Shown piece by piece: positions 1 through 8,219 of a stretch of DNA of 25,050 bases (within the stretch, counting starts at the first letter, position 1; each line of letters opens with the position of its first letter). The translations under genes were made by a program, and so were the position numbers. A model generated the notes under the pieces. It had not been told where the DNA came from and ran no database searches. It saw nothing but the letters and a program-made list of their open reading frames with translations. Source of the DNA: PWXP01 sp034005525 (GTDB taxonomy: Bacteria; Planctomycetota; Planctomycetia; Pirellulales; Thermoguttaceae); assembly GCA_034005525.1 (NCBI GenBank), contig JAVEUP010000123.1:1-25050 (forward strand), read 5' to 3'.

Positions 1-157
1 CTCCTGGTCTGGACTTGGGTAAGTGTGATCCCCTAAGTCCTTTACCAGAAAGCCCTTGCGTTCACCTATATCAAGTTACGAAATTTGGAACTACTGAAGC
101 TGGAAGCTTACGCCACGTTTCGGGCAACCCCAGAATCAAGGCATGACGAAGCTCTGC

Positions 158-186
158 TGGCACACCGCCGGCGGCGGCGGTATACT
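158..186 (+). promoter_or_regulatory. Candidate sigma-70-like promoter of the secreted-hydrolase cluster
   Basis: A TATACT hexamer at 181-186 (five of six matches to the -10 consensus) lies 17 bp after TGGCAC at 158-163, a weak -35. It is about 85 bases before the first start codon of the four-gene run. The rest of the 1-269 stretch is non-coding, with a GC-rich GGC run just before the -10. This is inferred from motif match only. Confidence 0.3.
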
Positions 187-269
187 GGCGGCGCGGTAAG
201 GCTGTCTCCAGTTCAGGCACGGAAGACGGTTGCCCGCGAATGTCCCGCCCCAACACAAAGGAGACTCGA

Positions 270-1631
270 ATGCGACATGCCCTGGTTTGCGTCTGCTTGT
301 TCGTCGTGTCCATCGCCTGCCTGGCGCCCTCGCACGGCCATGCCGCCGATACCGGCAAGCTGCGCGTCGCGACCTTTCGCGGCGACGTTACCCCGCCGCT
401 CGGCTTCCCAAGCTACCCGAGCAATAAGCCGCTGGAGACCGTCGAAACGCCCCTGTTGGCCAAGGGGATCGTGTTGGACGATGGCCGGCAGCGGGTGGTG
501 CTGTGTGCCGTCGATTGGTGCGGGCTGTGCGCGTCGGCGCATGACCTGTTTCGAAGCAAGATCGCAGCCGCGGCGGAAACCGATGTGTCGAACGTGGCCG
601 TTCACACCGTCCATCAGCACACGGCGCCGTACATCCCGACCGGCTCGCTCGAAGTGCGCGATCGAGCAGGCAATCCGCCCAATGAGGTGGACCCGCTCGT
701 CCTCTCGCAAATTGCCGAACGCCTGGCGGATTCCGTGAAAGAGTCGCTCGCACGGTTCCAGCCGTTCAATGCCGTCGGCACGGGCCAGGCCAAGGTCGAT
801 CGCGTGGCCTCGGCCCGCCGGATTCTCACTGCCGAGGGGAAGATCCGCACGCGATGGAGCGCTTGCACGGATCCCGACTTGCGGGCGGAGCCTGAAGGAC
901 GCATCGATCCCGTGCTGAAGACGCTCACTCTTGCCCAGGACGACAAGCCGCTGGTTCGCATTCACTACTATGCCACGCATCCGCAAAGTTTCTACGGCGA
1001 TCCCCGCACGTCGTACGACGTGCCCGGCTACGCGCGCGAGCGGCTCGAAGAGAAGGAAGACGTGTTCCAGATCTATTTCACCGGCTGCGCCGGCGACGTG
1101 GTCATGGGCAAGTACAACGACCGCACGCCGGAAGCCCGCGCGGAACTGATTGATCGGCTGCACGCAGGCATGGAGGCGTCGGTTGCCTCGACTCAGATGA
1201 CGCCGGTCAACGGCTTCACCTGGCGAACCGTGCCGGTTGCATTGCCGCTGAAGGACGAGCCGGGTTACGACGTGGCCAAGAACCGGGCCCTGATGGAAGA
1301 CGTTCAGACACCCGACAAGGAATGGATGCAAGCGGCCCGGCGGGTTGCGCTGGCCGAGTGGATGGAGCAGCCCATCGAACTCGGCCTGCTGCGCATCGGG
1401 CCGGCCGACCTGGTCCACCTGCCGGGCGAAAGCGTGATCGAGTTCCAGTTGTTCACGCAGGCGCAGCACCCCAACCGCTTCACGGCCGTCGCGGCCTACG
1501 GCGATTTGGCCACCGGCTACATATGCGAAGAGGCGGATTTCGCCGAAGGCGGCTACGAGCCAAGTGCGTCGCACGTCGCGCCGGAATCCGAAGGCATCTT
1601 CAAAGAGGCCATCCGCAAACTGCTTCAATAG
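270..1631 (+). CDS. Secreted neutral/alkaline ceramidase-superfamily hydrolase
   Basis: A 453-residue exported protein. The start at 270 is chosen because AAAGGAG sits six bases upstream and the next residues form a signal peptide (about residues 1-25, cleavage near GHA-A). The mature part opens with DVTPPLG (39-45), the motif that typically begins neutral/alkaline non-lysosomal ceramidase-like proteins. HTVHQHTAP (112-120) resembles the family's metal-binding His segment, and YATHPQSFYGD and TGCAGDVVMGKYN follow as later conserved-looking blocks. Characterised family members hydrolyse the N-acyl bond of ceramide with a zinc ion. Planctomycetes carry many divergent relatives next to glycosidases and sulfatases, so the substrate here may not be a lipid. 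It is the first gene of a same-strand run, 30 bases before the GH42-like gene. The superfamily call is fairly secure; the substrate is unknown. Confidence 0.72.
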   Translation: MRHALVCVCLFVVSIACLAPSHGHAADTGKLRVATFRGDVTPPLGFPSYPSNKPLETVETPLLAKGIVLDDGRQRVVLCAVDWCGLCASAHDLFRSKIAAAAETDVSNVAVHTVHQHTAPYIPTGSLEVRDRAGNPPNEVDPLVLSQIAERLADSVKESLARFQPFNAVGTGQAKVDRVASARRILTAEGKIRTRWSACTDPDLRAEPEGRIDPVLKTLTLAQDDKPLVRIHYYATHPQSFYGDPRTSYDVPGYARERLEEKEDVFQIYFTGCAGDVVMGKYNDRTPEARAELIDRLHAGMEASVASTQMTPVNGFTWRTVPVALPLKDEPGYDVAKNRALMEDVQTPDKEWMQAARRVALAEWMEQPIELGLLRIGPADLVHLPGESVIEFQLFTQAQHPNRFTAVAAYGDLATGYICEEADFAEGGYEPSASHVAPESEGIFKEAIRKLLQ

Positions 1632-1661
1632 CACAATCCCTAACCCGGGCCAGGTGTTGTC

Positions 1662-4600
1662 ATGACACGATCTTGCATGGTAGTGCTCGGTATCTTGTCC
1701 GCCGCCGGCGTGTGTCGTGGCCAGGACATGGCCGAACTCGAAGCCGACCATGGCGTCCAATCCGAGTTTGTCACGCCCCACACGGCTTGGGCCACGCCCT
1801 ACGTGCACGGCGAGACCCGAGTGCTGTTTTTCGTCAACGGGCGCGGTACCAACGCCCGCGAAGTGATCGAGTTGAAGCAGCGTTTCGACCTCGATCCTCA
1901 AATGGTCTTCTGGACGCGCGTCGTCGATACAACCCGCGACGAGTGGCACGGCGGCGAGAACGGCGTCCGGCGGATGGCGCGGCTGCTGACGGAACGATGG
2001 GACGCGTTCGTCTTCTCGGGGGCATCGTTGGACAACGTGCCGGTCGAGCAGCAATACACGATTATCAAGGCGGTGACCGGTGGCGCCGGACTGGTTCTGG
2101 TCGGTACCGACGACCGGCGCGTGTTGAAGGACAAGAACCGGCTCCAGACGTTCCCTGCGCTGTTGCACGACGTCAACGGTGCCGCGGCCTTCACCGTACT
2201 GCAAGGCCGCGGCGTGCGCCTGCCCCAATGCCCGACAATCGAGTACCGGCGCGGTTGGGAAGTGGAGTACGACCAGTGGAGTATGCGGCTGGGCAAGGCC
2301 ATCCTGTGGGCGGCAGGCAAGGAACCGGCGCTCAGTCTGACGGTCGCGCCGAAGGATGAAGAACTTGACCGCGCGACGCTGCCGGCTGCGGCGGCCACCC
2401 TGCAATGGCAAGCAGCACCCCAAGGCACCGTTGCCGACATCAAGCTCCGGCGCGACGATGGCCAGGTTGTGCTTGCCGGCCGGCATACGTTGGATGGCCC
2501 GGAGGGCGAACTTGAACTGACCATCCCTCGCGTGCGTTCCGGCAGGTACTGGCTGGACGCCGTGGCGCGTGACGGCCAGCGCGCGGCCGGCTTTGCCAGC
2601 ACGCCGCTGACCGTCGTCTGCCCTCAGCAGGACGTGCGCCTTGCACTCGATCAGGACTGGGCCGAAGTTGGCGAGCAAATCGCAGGCAGGGTTCACGTTG
2701 CCGGCGATTCCGGGGATGGCCGGCGTGTGGTTGTCAGCCTGATCGACCGGCGGGGACGGCAGATCGCACGGCATATTCTTGCCTCGGACACGGCCGAGCA
2801 GCCGTTCCGCTTCACGGTCGAGCCCTGGTTCCCGATGCTGCTGGAAGTGCGAGCCACGCTCGCCGACGGGGAGAGCGAAGTCGCCTCGGCCTGGCAGTTC
2901 GCGCGGGTTGTGAAGCGGCATCGCGGCCGGTTCAACTTCCTCATGTGGGATATCCCCTACGGAACCCTGGCGCCGGCCGCCCAGGCGAGCCTGGCCGCAA
3001 CCGGCGTGACGGTACACCTGACCAGCGGCCCTCCGCCGCCGTATGTTGCGGCGCACGATATCGCCTGGATTCCTTACACAACGCACGTTGCCGCCGACAG
3101 AGACGAGCAGGGAGTCATGAAGCCTGCCTGCTGGAACGACGAGGCCGCGATTCAGGCGCACGTAGACAAGGTCGTGGACGCCAGCCTCGCCTCGCGTCAA
3201 CATGGCGTGTTCGCCTATTCGCTGGGCGATGAGATCGCGGTGCGCGGCTCATGCCTGAGTCCCCATTGCCTGGAAGCCTACCGCCGGTACCTGCGCGAGC
3301 AGTACGGCGAAATCGCAGCATTGAACGCATCGTGGGGCACGCGATACGGCGGGTTCGACGAGGTGCACCTGAGCAGGCCTGACGACAATGACGAGGCCGA
3401 GGCGCTGCGGGCCGGCAACTTCCCCCGCTGGTTCGACCGCCAGGCGTTTCAATCCTACAACTTCTGCAAGCTGTGCGAGCGGTTCGGCGACGGTTTCCGC
3501 CGCATCGACCCGCACGGCATTTGCGGCTTTGAAGGCGCGGGAACGTTTCGCAATGCCGACGACCTGGACGGGTTCGTGCGTTACAACACCTTCTGGTCCC
3601 CGTATCCGGGCACGGCCGACGAGGTGCTGCGCTCCATCGCGCCCCGCGACTTCCCGCGGGCAAACTGGATGGGCTACACCAAGGACGCCGACTCGCTGCT
3701 GGGCCGCTACTGGCGAATGATCACGCGCGGGTGCGACAGCGTGTGGTGGTGGCGATGGGAGGTGGTGGGCCGGTTTCGCGGCTGGCTGGCCCCCAACCTC
3801 GATCCGTATCCGGCCGTTCGCGATATCCTGCAGGATACGCAGATCGTGCGCGACGGACTGGGCGACCTGCTGCTCCGATCCGAAATGCAAACCGACGGCG
3901 TCGGCATCCTGTACTCGCTGCCATCGGCCTACGCGACAAAGGTCCAGGCTTCGCCAACGTTCGGGACTTACGAAAACAGCCATGCCGCGTTCCACAGTGC
4001 CCTGCGCGAACTGGGGCTCAACTTCCAATACTTCACCGACCGGCAAGTGCGGCTCGGCGAGGTCGACCTGCGCGGGTTCAAGGTCATCGTCCTGCCGATG
4101 ACGCAGGCGCTGTCCGGGCAGGAGGCCGAGATGCTTCGCAGCTATGTGCGCGACGGCGGCGTGCTGATTGCCGACGTGCGCCCGGCGATCTACGACGGCC
4201 ACGTCAAACCGCTGGCCGCGGGGCAGTTGGACGACGTGTTCGGAGTGCAGCGCACGGGCGTCGAGGCGGCGCGGGTGAGCAATGGCACGATTGCGGTGCC
4301 TGTAACGGGCGAGACTCGCGAATCGGTCGAGCTGGCGAAGGTGCGAGTCGACGCCGGCATCCAAGCCACCACGGCAACCGCGGCAGGTTCCGCCGGCGAC
4401 GTTCCCCTGTGTTTGAGCAACGGCTTCGGCCAGGGGCAGGCTTTCCTGCTGAACCTGGCCATGGACGGCTTTCCCGCATTGAACTCGCAGAACACGCTGG
4501 AGGCATCCGCCCACCTCTTTCGCCAACTGCTCGATCGAGCGCGGGTCGTTCCGGCCATCCGGCTGACCGCCGCCGATGGCCAACGTCTGCGCAATGTCGA

Positions 4601-5090
4601 GATCACTCGTTGGACGAACGGGCCCGTGCAAATCGTCTCGGTGTTCCGACATGCAGGCATGGCCGAATCGGCAACTCTGAGCCTTGAGCAGCCGCTATAC
4701 GTTTGCGACCTCAAGAGCCGCAAGGACCTCGGCCGCCAACAGACGGTGAATGTGACCATCACGCCCTACCGCGCTATGTTCTACGCGATTTCGCCGCAGC
4801 CGCTGAAGCCGGTGGAATTGAAGGCCGTGGCGTCGAAGGTCTCGGTCGGAAGCGTGCAGCATGTTACCGTGACCTCGCCCTTGCCGGAAGGCTGGCAGGC
4901 GGTCAAGGTGCAGGTGACCATGCCAGACGGAAGCCCGGCCGACTGGGTAGACGCCGTCGCCGTAACGGACCATCAGGGCGTTGTGGTCGACGTGCCGGTA
5001 GCCTGCAACGATCCGAAAGGCACCTGGACCGTAAATGCGACGGAGTTGTATACGGGCGCCACGACGACGGCGACGTTTGTCGTCGAGTAG
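1662..5090 (+). CDS. Secreted GH42/beta-galactosidase-like glycoside hydrolase
   Basis: A 1142-residue protein with a signal peptide (about 1-20, MTRSCMVVLGILSAAGVCRG). Roughly residues 220-420 read as beta-sandwich modules. A (beta/alpha)8 catalytic region follows from about 425 (FNFLMWDIPYG). It contains YSLGDE with Glu524, placed like the acid/base Glu of GH42-type clan A enzymes, and then the typical SPHCLEAYRRYLREQYG and LNASWGTRYGGF segments. A tryptophan-rich stretch (WWWRWE, about 694) lines the likely active site. Residues from about 805 (VIVLPMTQALSGQEAEML, then RDGGVLIAD) match the glutamine-amidotransferase-like trimerisation domain of GH42 enzymes. The C-terminus looks like further beta-sandwich. 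At over 1100 residues it is much longer than classical GH42 (about 650-700), so it is a multidomain relative. The exact sugar specificity and the nucleophile cannot be assigned. Confidence 0.75.
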   Translation: MTRSCMVVLGILSAAGVCRGQDMAELEADHGVQSEFVTPHTAWATPYVHGETRVLFFVNGRGTNAREVIELKQRFDLDPQMVFWTRVVDTTRDEWHGGENGVRRMARLLTERWDAFVFSGASLDNVPVEQQYTIIKAVTGGAGLVLVGTDDRRVLKDKNRLQTFPALLHDVNGAAAFTVLQGRGVRLPQCPTIEYRRGWEVEYDQWSMRLGKAILWAAGKEPALSLTVAPKDEELDRATLPAAAATLQWQAAPQGTVADIKLRRDDGQVVLAGRHTLDGPEGELELTIPRVRSGRYWLDAVARDGQRAAGFASTPLTVVCPQQDVRLALDQDWAEVGEQIAGRVHVAGDSGDGRRVVVSLIDRRGRQIARHILASDTAEQPFRFTVEPWFPMLLEVRATLADGESEVASAWQFARVVKRHRGRFNFLMWDIPYGTLAPAAQASLAATGVTVHLTSGPPPPYVAAHDIAWIPYTTHVAADRDEQGVMKPACWNDEAAIQAHVDKVVDASLASRQHGVFAYSLGDEIAVRGSCLSPHCLEAYRRYLREQYGEIAALNASWGTRYGGFDEVHLSRPDDNDEAEALRAGNFPRWFDRQAFQSYNFCKLCERFGDGFRRIDPHGICGFEGAGTFRNADDLDGFVRYNTFWSPYPGTADEVLRSIAPRDFPRANWMGYTKDADSLLGRYWRMITRGCDSVWWWRWEVVGRFRGWLAPNLDPYPAVRDILQDTQIVRDGLGDLLLRSEMQTDGVGILYSLPSAYATKVQASPTFGTYENSHAAFHSALRELGLNFQYFTDRQVRLGEVDLRGFKVIVLPMTQALSGQEAEMLRSYVRDGGVLIADVRPAIYDGHVKPLAAGQLDDVFGVQRTGVEAARVSNGTIAVPVTGETRESVELAKVRVDAGIQATTATAAGSAGDVPLCLSNGFGQGQAFLLNLAMDGFPALNSQNTLEASAHLFRQLLDRARVVPAIRLTAADGQRLRNVEITRWTNGPVQIVSVFRHAGMAESATLSLEQPLYVCDLKSRKDLGRQQTVNVTITPYRAMFYAISPQPLKPVELKAVASKVSVGSVQHVTVTSPLPEGWQAVKVQVTMPDGSPADWVDAVAVTDHQGVVVDVPVACNDPKGTWTVNATELYTGATTTATFVVE

Positions 5091-5128
5091 CGGCACATGA
5101 TAAGACATAACATGCAAGGGGCGTTATC

Positions 5129-6301
5129 ATGAACAAATACTGCCTGGGTTGGGTGGCCTGTATCGCGGTGATCTCATGCACCCTGTCCGCCGCACAAGAA
5201 TCGCAGGTGCTGATGACCGATTCCGGCGTCCAGATTGTGACCATCGGTCCAGGAGCGCCGCCGCACACCGTCGGCCTGCAAGGCCATCGGCAGGTGATCA
5301 CGATGGATACCGGGTCGCGCATCTACGGCCTGCGTTATGGAGTCGCCCTCGACCCGAACGACTCGAAGGCGGCCATTCCGGGCGAAGGCTATATCGGAAT
5401 GCCTGAGCCGGTCGGCTGCAACTGGTATGCCGGCGGGTTTCTCGACGTCGTGCTGAACGGACAGAGCATCGGCAAGACGTTTATCCACTCGCTCACCGGG
5501 CGGAGTTCCGGCGCCCGCGGTACGACCGATTTCGTTTTCGATACCTCGCAGGCCGTGGTGCGGGTGCGATTCGTCGCCCGGGCCGGCGAGGATTGCCTGT
5601 TCGCCCAGGTGCTGCTGGAGCCGAAGGTCCAGATCACGTCGGTGCGGGTTTCGGTGCGATGTTACCCTTCGGCGTTTGTCAGCCACGCGGGCCGCCACGT
5701 ACTGACCGTGGCACGGAACCTTGCCCAGGGTGAGCGTGCGGAACTGACGATCGTCGACGAGTGGTGGACCCTGTACTACGACAACGTCTACGACGCCGGA
5801 TACATCTCCGCCCAGCACACCGGCGCCGGGCCGTGCGCCGCACTATGGCTACCCGCCCAGACCGAGAAAGCCGGCTTCACCGTCGCGAGTTACGGCATCG
5901 AGACAGCGTTCAACCTGAAGCCCGATCTACGCGACTTCCGGTTCGTCTTCTTCGACTACGCCGGCAAGACCAACGAGGTGGCGAAGACCGATTTGCAGGC
6001 GCGGGCTCCATCGCTATTGCGTGAACTGGCCGATTTCGCGTTCACCGACCCCAATCTCGCCCGCTGGCCGCTGGCTGAAAAGCAAGCGGAGGTTGAAAAG
6101 GTGCTCGCGCTCGTACCCGACGACAAGGAAGCCGCCGCCCAATACCAGCGCTGGGCTGGGGAGTTGGCCGCTCAACTGGAGCTGGTGCGTTCCAGTTCCT
6201 CCGGAGCCATTCTGGCCGAAGCCGCAGCAGCCGCCACCATCAGCCAATGGGAACGCGGACTGCCCGCGTTGAAACTGAAAGCCCTGTTAAACGAGATATG
6301 A
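5129..6301 (+). CDS. Unrecognised secreted protein of the hydrolase cluster
   Basis: A 390-residue protein that I do not recognise. The start at 5129 follows AAGGGGCG, and residues 1-22 (MNKYCLGWVACIAVISCTLSAAQ) form a signal peptide. Residues 25-290 are rich in alternating beta-type segments with many Gly, Tyr and Trp (RIYGLRYGVAL, CNWYAGGFLDVVLNG, DEWWTLYYDNVYDAGYIS), which suggests a beta-sandwich or beta-propeller-like carbohydrate-active fold. The last 100 residues are strongly helical and charged (LAEKQAEVEKVLALVPDDKEAA) and could form a coiled coil. The stop is 12 bases before the next start, which has its own AAAGGAG, so the two are almost certainly co-transcribed. An auxiliary or substrate-binding role for the neighbouring hydrolases is inferred from context only. 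Confidence 0.68.
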   Translation: MNKYCLGWVACIAVISCTLSAAQESQVLMTDSGVQIVTIGPGAPPHTVGLQGHRQVITMDTGSRIYGLRYGVALDPNDSKAAIPGEGYIGMPEPVGCNWYAGGFLDVVLNGQSIGKTFIHSLTGRSSGARGTTDFVFDTSQAVVRVRFVARAGEDCLFAQVLLEPKVQITSVRVSVRCYPSAFVSHAGRHVLTVARNLAQGERAELTIVDEWWTLYYDNVYDAGYISAQHTGAGPCAALWLPAQTEKAGFTVASYGIETAFNLKPDLRDFRFVFFDYAGKTNEVAKTDLQARAPSLLRELADFAFTDPNLARWPLAEKQAEVEKVLALVPDDKEAAAQYQRWAGELAAQLELVRSSSSGAILAEAAAAATISQWERGLPALKLKALLNEI

Positions 6302-6313
6302 AAGGAGCAACCC

Positions 6314-7207
6314 ATGACTGCAAGACTGACTCGGCGGCAATGGCTGGGCCGCGCCGCTGTACTCAGTGCCGGCGCCGCGGCAACGGCACAAGCTGCGCCG
6401 GCACCGTCCTCGAAACTGGCCGACGCAGGCTGGTGCTGGGACGGGCAGGCGATCAACGGACAGTGGCAATTGTCCATCTTCGGCGCCGGCGAGGGTACCC
6501 GCTGGTTCGGCTTGCGCAAGTGCTGCTTCATGTTCCATCCGAACACGGCCCTGGCCATGGAGAAGCTCCGCGACATGGAACAGGTCGTTTGCGAAATCTC
6601 GAAATGGGAATACCAGAGAGTCGAGCATCCGGACTACAAGGGCCTCGGCGCCCCGGTCCGGTGCAACCACGACGGCCGCATCGAGCGCAAATGCCGCGAG
6701 GCCGAGATCGTCAGCCGCCTGTCGCCCGACTTCCCGAACCTTATCGGCGCCATCGACGACGATCTGTACGGCAAGATCCGGCGGGAAGGCATCACGCCCG
6801 ACGAGTATGCCAAGGTGCGCGAAGCGCTGACCAGTGCCAACCCGAAACTGAAGCTCCGCGGCGTGGTGTACTCGCACGAACTCGACGCCGAAAAATGGGC
6901 CGGCTTCACCGACCTGCTCGACGCGGTGACTCTTTGGGTCTGGGCTTCGAAAGACCTGGTCCACCTCGAGCGTTACGTGGACGAGTGCCGCGCGATCTTC
7001 CCCAACACCGAGCTTCTCATCGGCTGCTACCTGCGCGACTTCACGCTGCTCGACGGCGTGCCGATGGAACTACTGAAGCACCAGTGGGAAGTCGTGCGCA
7101 AGCTCGTCGGCAACGGCACCGTGAGCGGCTATTCAATACTTGGCGGCTTCCTGATCGACCTGCACCCGAAACAGGCTCGCTGGGTGCGCGACTTCATTCA
7201 CCAGTAG
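6314..7207 (+). CDS. Tat-exported TIM-barrel-like protein, function unknown
   Basis: A 297-residue protein. A perfect AAAGGAG lies seven bases before the ATG. The N-terminus carries a twin-arginine signal (TRRQWLGRAAVLSAGAAAT, Arg-Arg at residues 7-8), so it is probably exported folded, possibly with a cofactor or as part of a complex. The mature region alternates strand- and helix-like segments: LIGAIDDDLYG (about 138), then LKLRGVVYSHELDAEKW, LLDAVTLWVWASKD, TELLIGCYLRDF and SGYSILGGFLID. This order resembles a (beta/alpha)8 barrel of the glycosidase type, with acidic residues at strand ends (IDDD, HELD). No family could be named. It is the last gene of the four-gene run and is followed by a palindromic element. 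Enzymatic activity is inference. Confidence 0.68.
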   Translation: MTARLTRRQWLGRAAVLSAGAAATAQAAPAPSSKLADAGWCWDGQAINGQWQLSIFGAGEGTRWFGLRKCCFMFHPNTALAMEKLRDMEQVVCEISKWEYQRVEHPDYKGLGAPVRCNHDGRIERKCREAEIVSRLSPDFPNLIGAIDDDLYGKIRREGITPDEYAKVREALTSANPKLKLRGVVYSHELDAEKWAGFTDLLDAVTLWVWASKDLVHLERYVDECRAIFPNTELLIGCYLRDFTLLDGVPMELLKHQWEVVRKLVGNGTVSGYSILGGFLIDLHPKQARWVRDFIHQ

Positions 7208-7258
7208 CCGGGGAAGACCGTAGCGGGCGAGGGGCGCGAGATACCTCCCCCCACGCCC

Positions 7259-7403
7259 CCGCCGACCCTGCGTCGGCGGAGCGATGATTGGCCACTACAC
7301 GCGCGGAAGCGCAGGCTTTCGTTTTCGCCCGCCGCGGCGGGCGAAAACGAAGGGTTTCCCCAGGTTGTAGTGGTCAATCATCGCCCCACCGGGACGGGCC
7401 CGG
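7259..7403. repeat. REPIN-like double palindromic element, copy A
   Basis: An inverted pair of hairpins flanks a long inner palindrome. The left hairpin is an 8-bp stem CCGCCGAC/GTCGGCGG with loop CCTGC (7259-7279). It is followed by CGATGATTGGCCACTACA (7282-7299). The inner 34 bases at 7318-7351 are a perfect palindrome. The right side mirrors this: 7366-7383 is the inverted copy of the GATGATTG box, and 7389-7403 is a 5-bp hairpin whose minus-strand loop reads CCCGT. A related copy is at 20532-20720. The layout is that of two REP hairpins in opposite orientation (a REPIN), normally mobilised by a RAYT-type Y1 transposase, but no such gene lies in this window. It could also act as a transcription terminator for the upstream run. 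Confidence 0.7.
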
Positions 7404-7525
7404 ATGGTGGCGGAAGCGTGTTGTGTTGGCTATATTCGGTTCCGCGAATCAATTGCAGACGGTAGCCAAGGTCAATGAGGCCGAGGCCGATTCAGCTCTG
7501 TATTTCTCACATGAGGTATCGTGCC

Positions 7526-8017
7526 ATGCATCGCGATTGGATGATTCCGATTTTGATCATCCTGCTTTCCGGTTGTGACAGCGCCGGTTTGGGTGTCCCT
7601 GAATCTACGAGCCGGGACGGCGTCGGCCCCCTCCGCGGGCTGTGGGAGATCGTATCTTACCATGAGAACGGTGAGCCGGACAATGAAAGCGGGGGAGTAG
7701 GAATGCAATGGCTCTTCGAGGGTGGCAAGATGGTGCTTATGAAGGATGTGCGAGATAAGGCGCGGGCACGAGAGGAGGCGTATCGTTGTGACGTCAATGA
7801 GGAGCTTCGACACGTCGACTGGATTATCGAAGTCGACGAAGACCTCCATCTTCGGATGAAGGGCATCTACTTGCTCGAAGGAGACACGCTAACCATCTGC
7901 AGAGCGTTCGCCGATCAAGATCGTCCGACGAGACTGTCCACCGAACCCGGTGACGATCTCGGCGTATTCGTATTCAAGCGAGTTAATCAGCCCGGGGGAA
8001 CTGCGCCGGACAGGTGA
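7526..8017 (+). CDS. Lipoprotein with TIGR03067-type domain
   Basis: A 163-residue predicted lipoprotein. The ATG at 7526 is preferred because TGAGGT lies eight bases upstream and the next residues give a short lipoprotein signal with lipobox LLSGC (Cys17). The rest follows the planctomycete TIGR03067 pattern: GLWEIVSYHENGEP, then a strand reading LFEGGKMVLM, and the diagnostic C-terminal block GIYLLEGDTLTICRAF followed by DRPTRLS and LGVFVFKR. The family is small, lineage-specific and without a known biochemical role. Codon use looks less GC-biased than in the neighbours. It stands alone between a REPIN-like element and an IS66 remnant, so this part of the genome appears to be a rearrangement-prone accessory island. 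Confidence 0.8.
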   Translation: MHRDWMIPILIILLSGCDSAGLGVPESTSRDGVGPLRGLWEIVSYHENGEPDNESGGVGMQWLFEGGKMVLMKDVRDKARAREEAYRCDVNEELRHVDWIIEVDEDLHLRMKGIYLLEGDTLTICRAFADQDRPTRLSTEPGDDLGVFVFKRVNQPGGTAPDR

Positions 8018-8219
8018 TGGCGGACGCTCTGGAGGCATGCCGGAATAGAGGCCAAGCTGGCGTTGCTGAATGACTTACACCGTCCAATCGGCCTGTGATT
8101 GGCGGACATGCACAGGTGATGCAGACCCGGGCATACCTGAACGCCAAGCCGCAAAGACGCTAAAGGAAGACCCGAACATCCACCCGCCACCCCAATGATC
8201 GGCTTGACGCAATCCGTGC
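8018..8219. other. Intergenic stretch upstream of the IS66 remnant
   Basis: I see no gene, terminator or clear IS66 left inverted repeat here (no GTAAGCG on the plus strand). A short run CGCCAAGCCGCAAAGACGCTAA at about 8131-8153 has imperfect internal repetition. The 3' part (about 8195-8219) could be the original segment between tnpB and tnpC of the IS66 element. Confidence 0.35.

Noticed and set aside
213..3203. 996-residue open frame on the minus strand
   Set aside because: It is antisense to the ceramidase-like and GH42-like genes, Arg/His/Gly-rich without any domain, and exists because of the high GC third-position bias.
7259..7279. Rho-independent terminator after the Tat-exported gene
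   Set aside because: A strong stem but no T tract follows, and the same hairpin occurs as a part of the repeat family at 20700-20720; termination may be a side effect.
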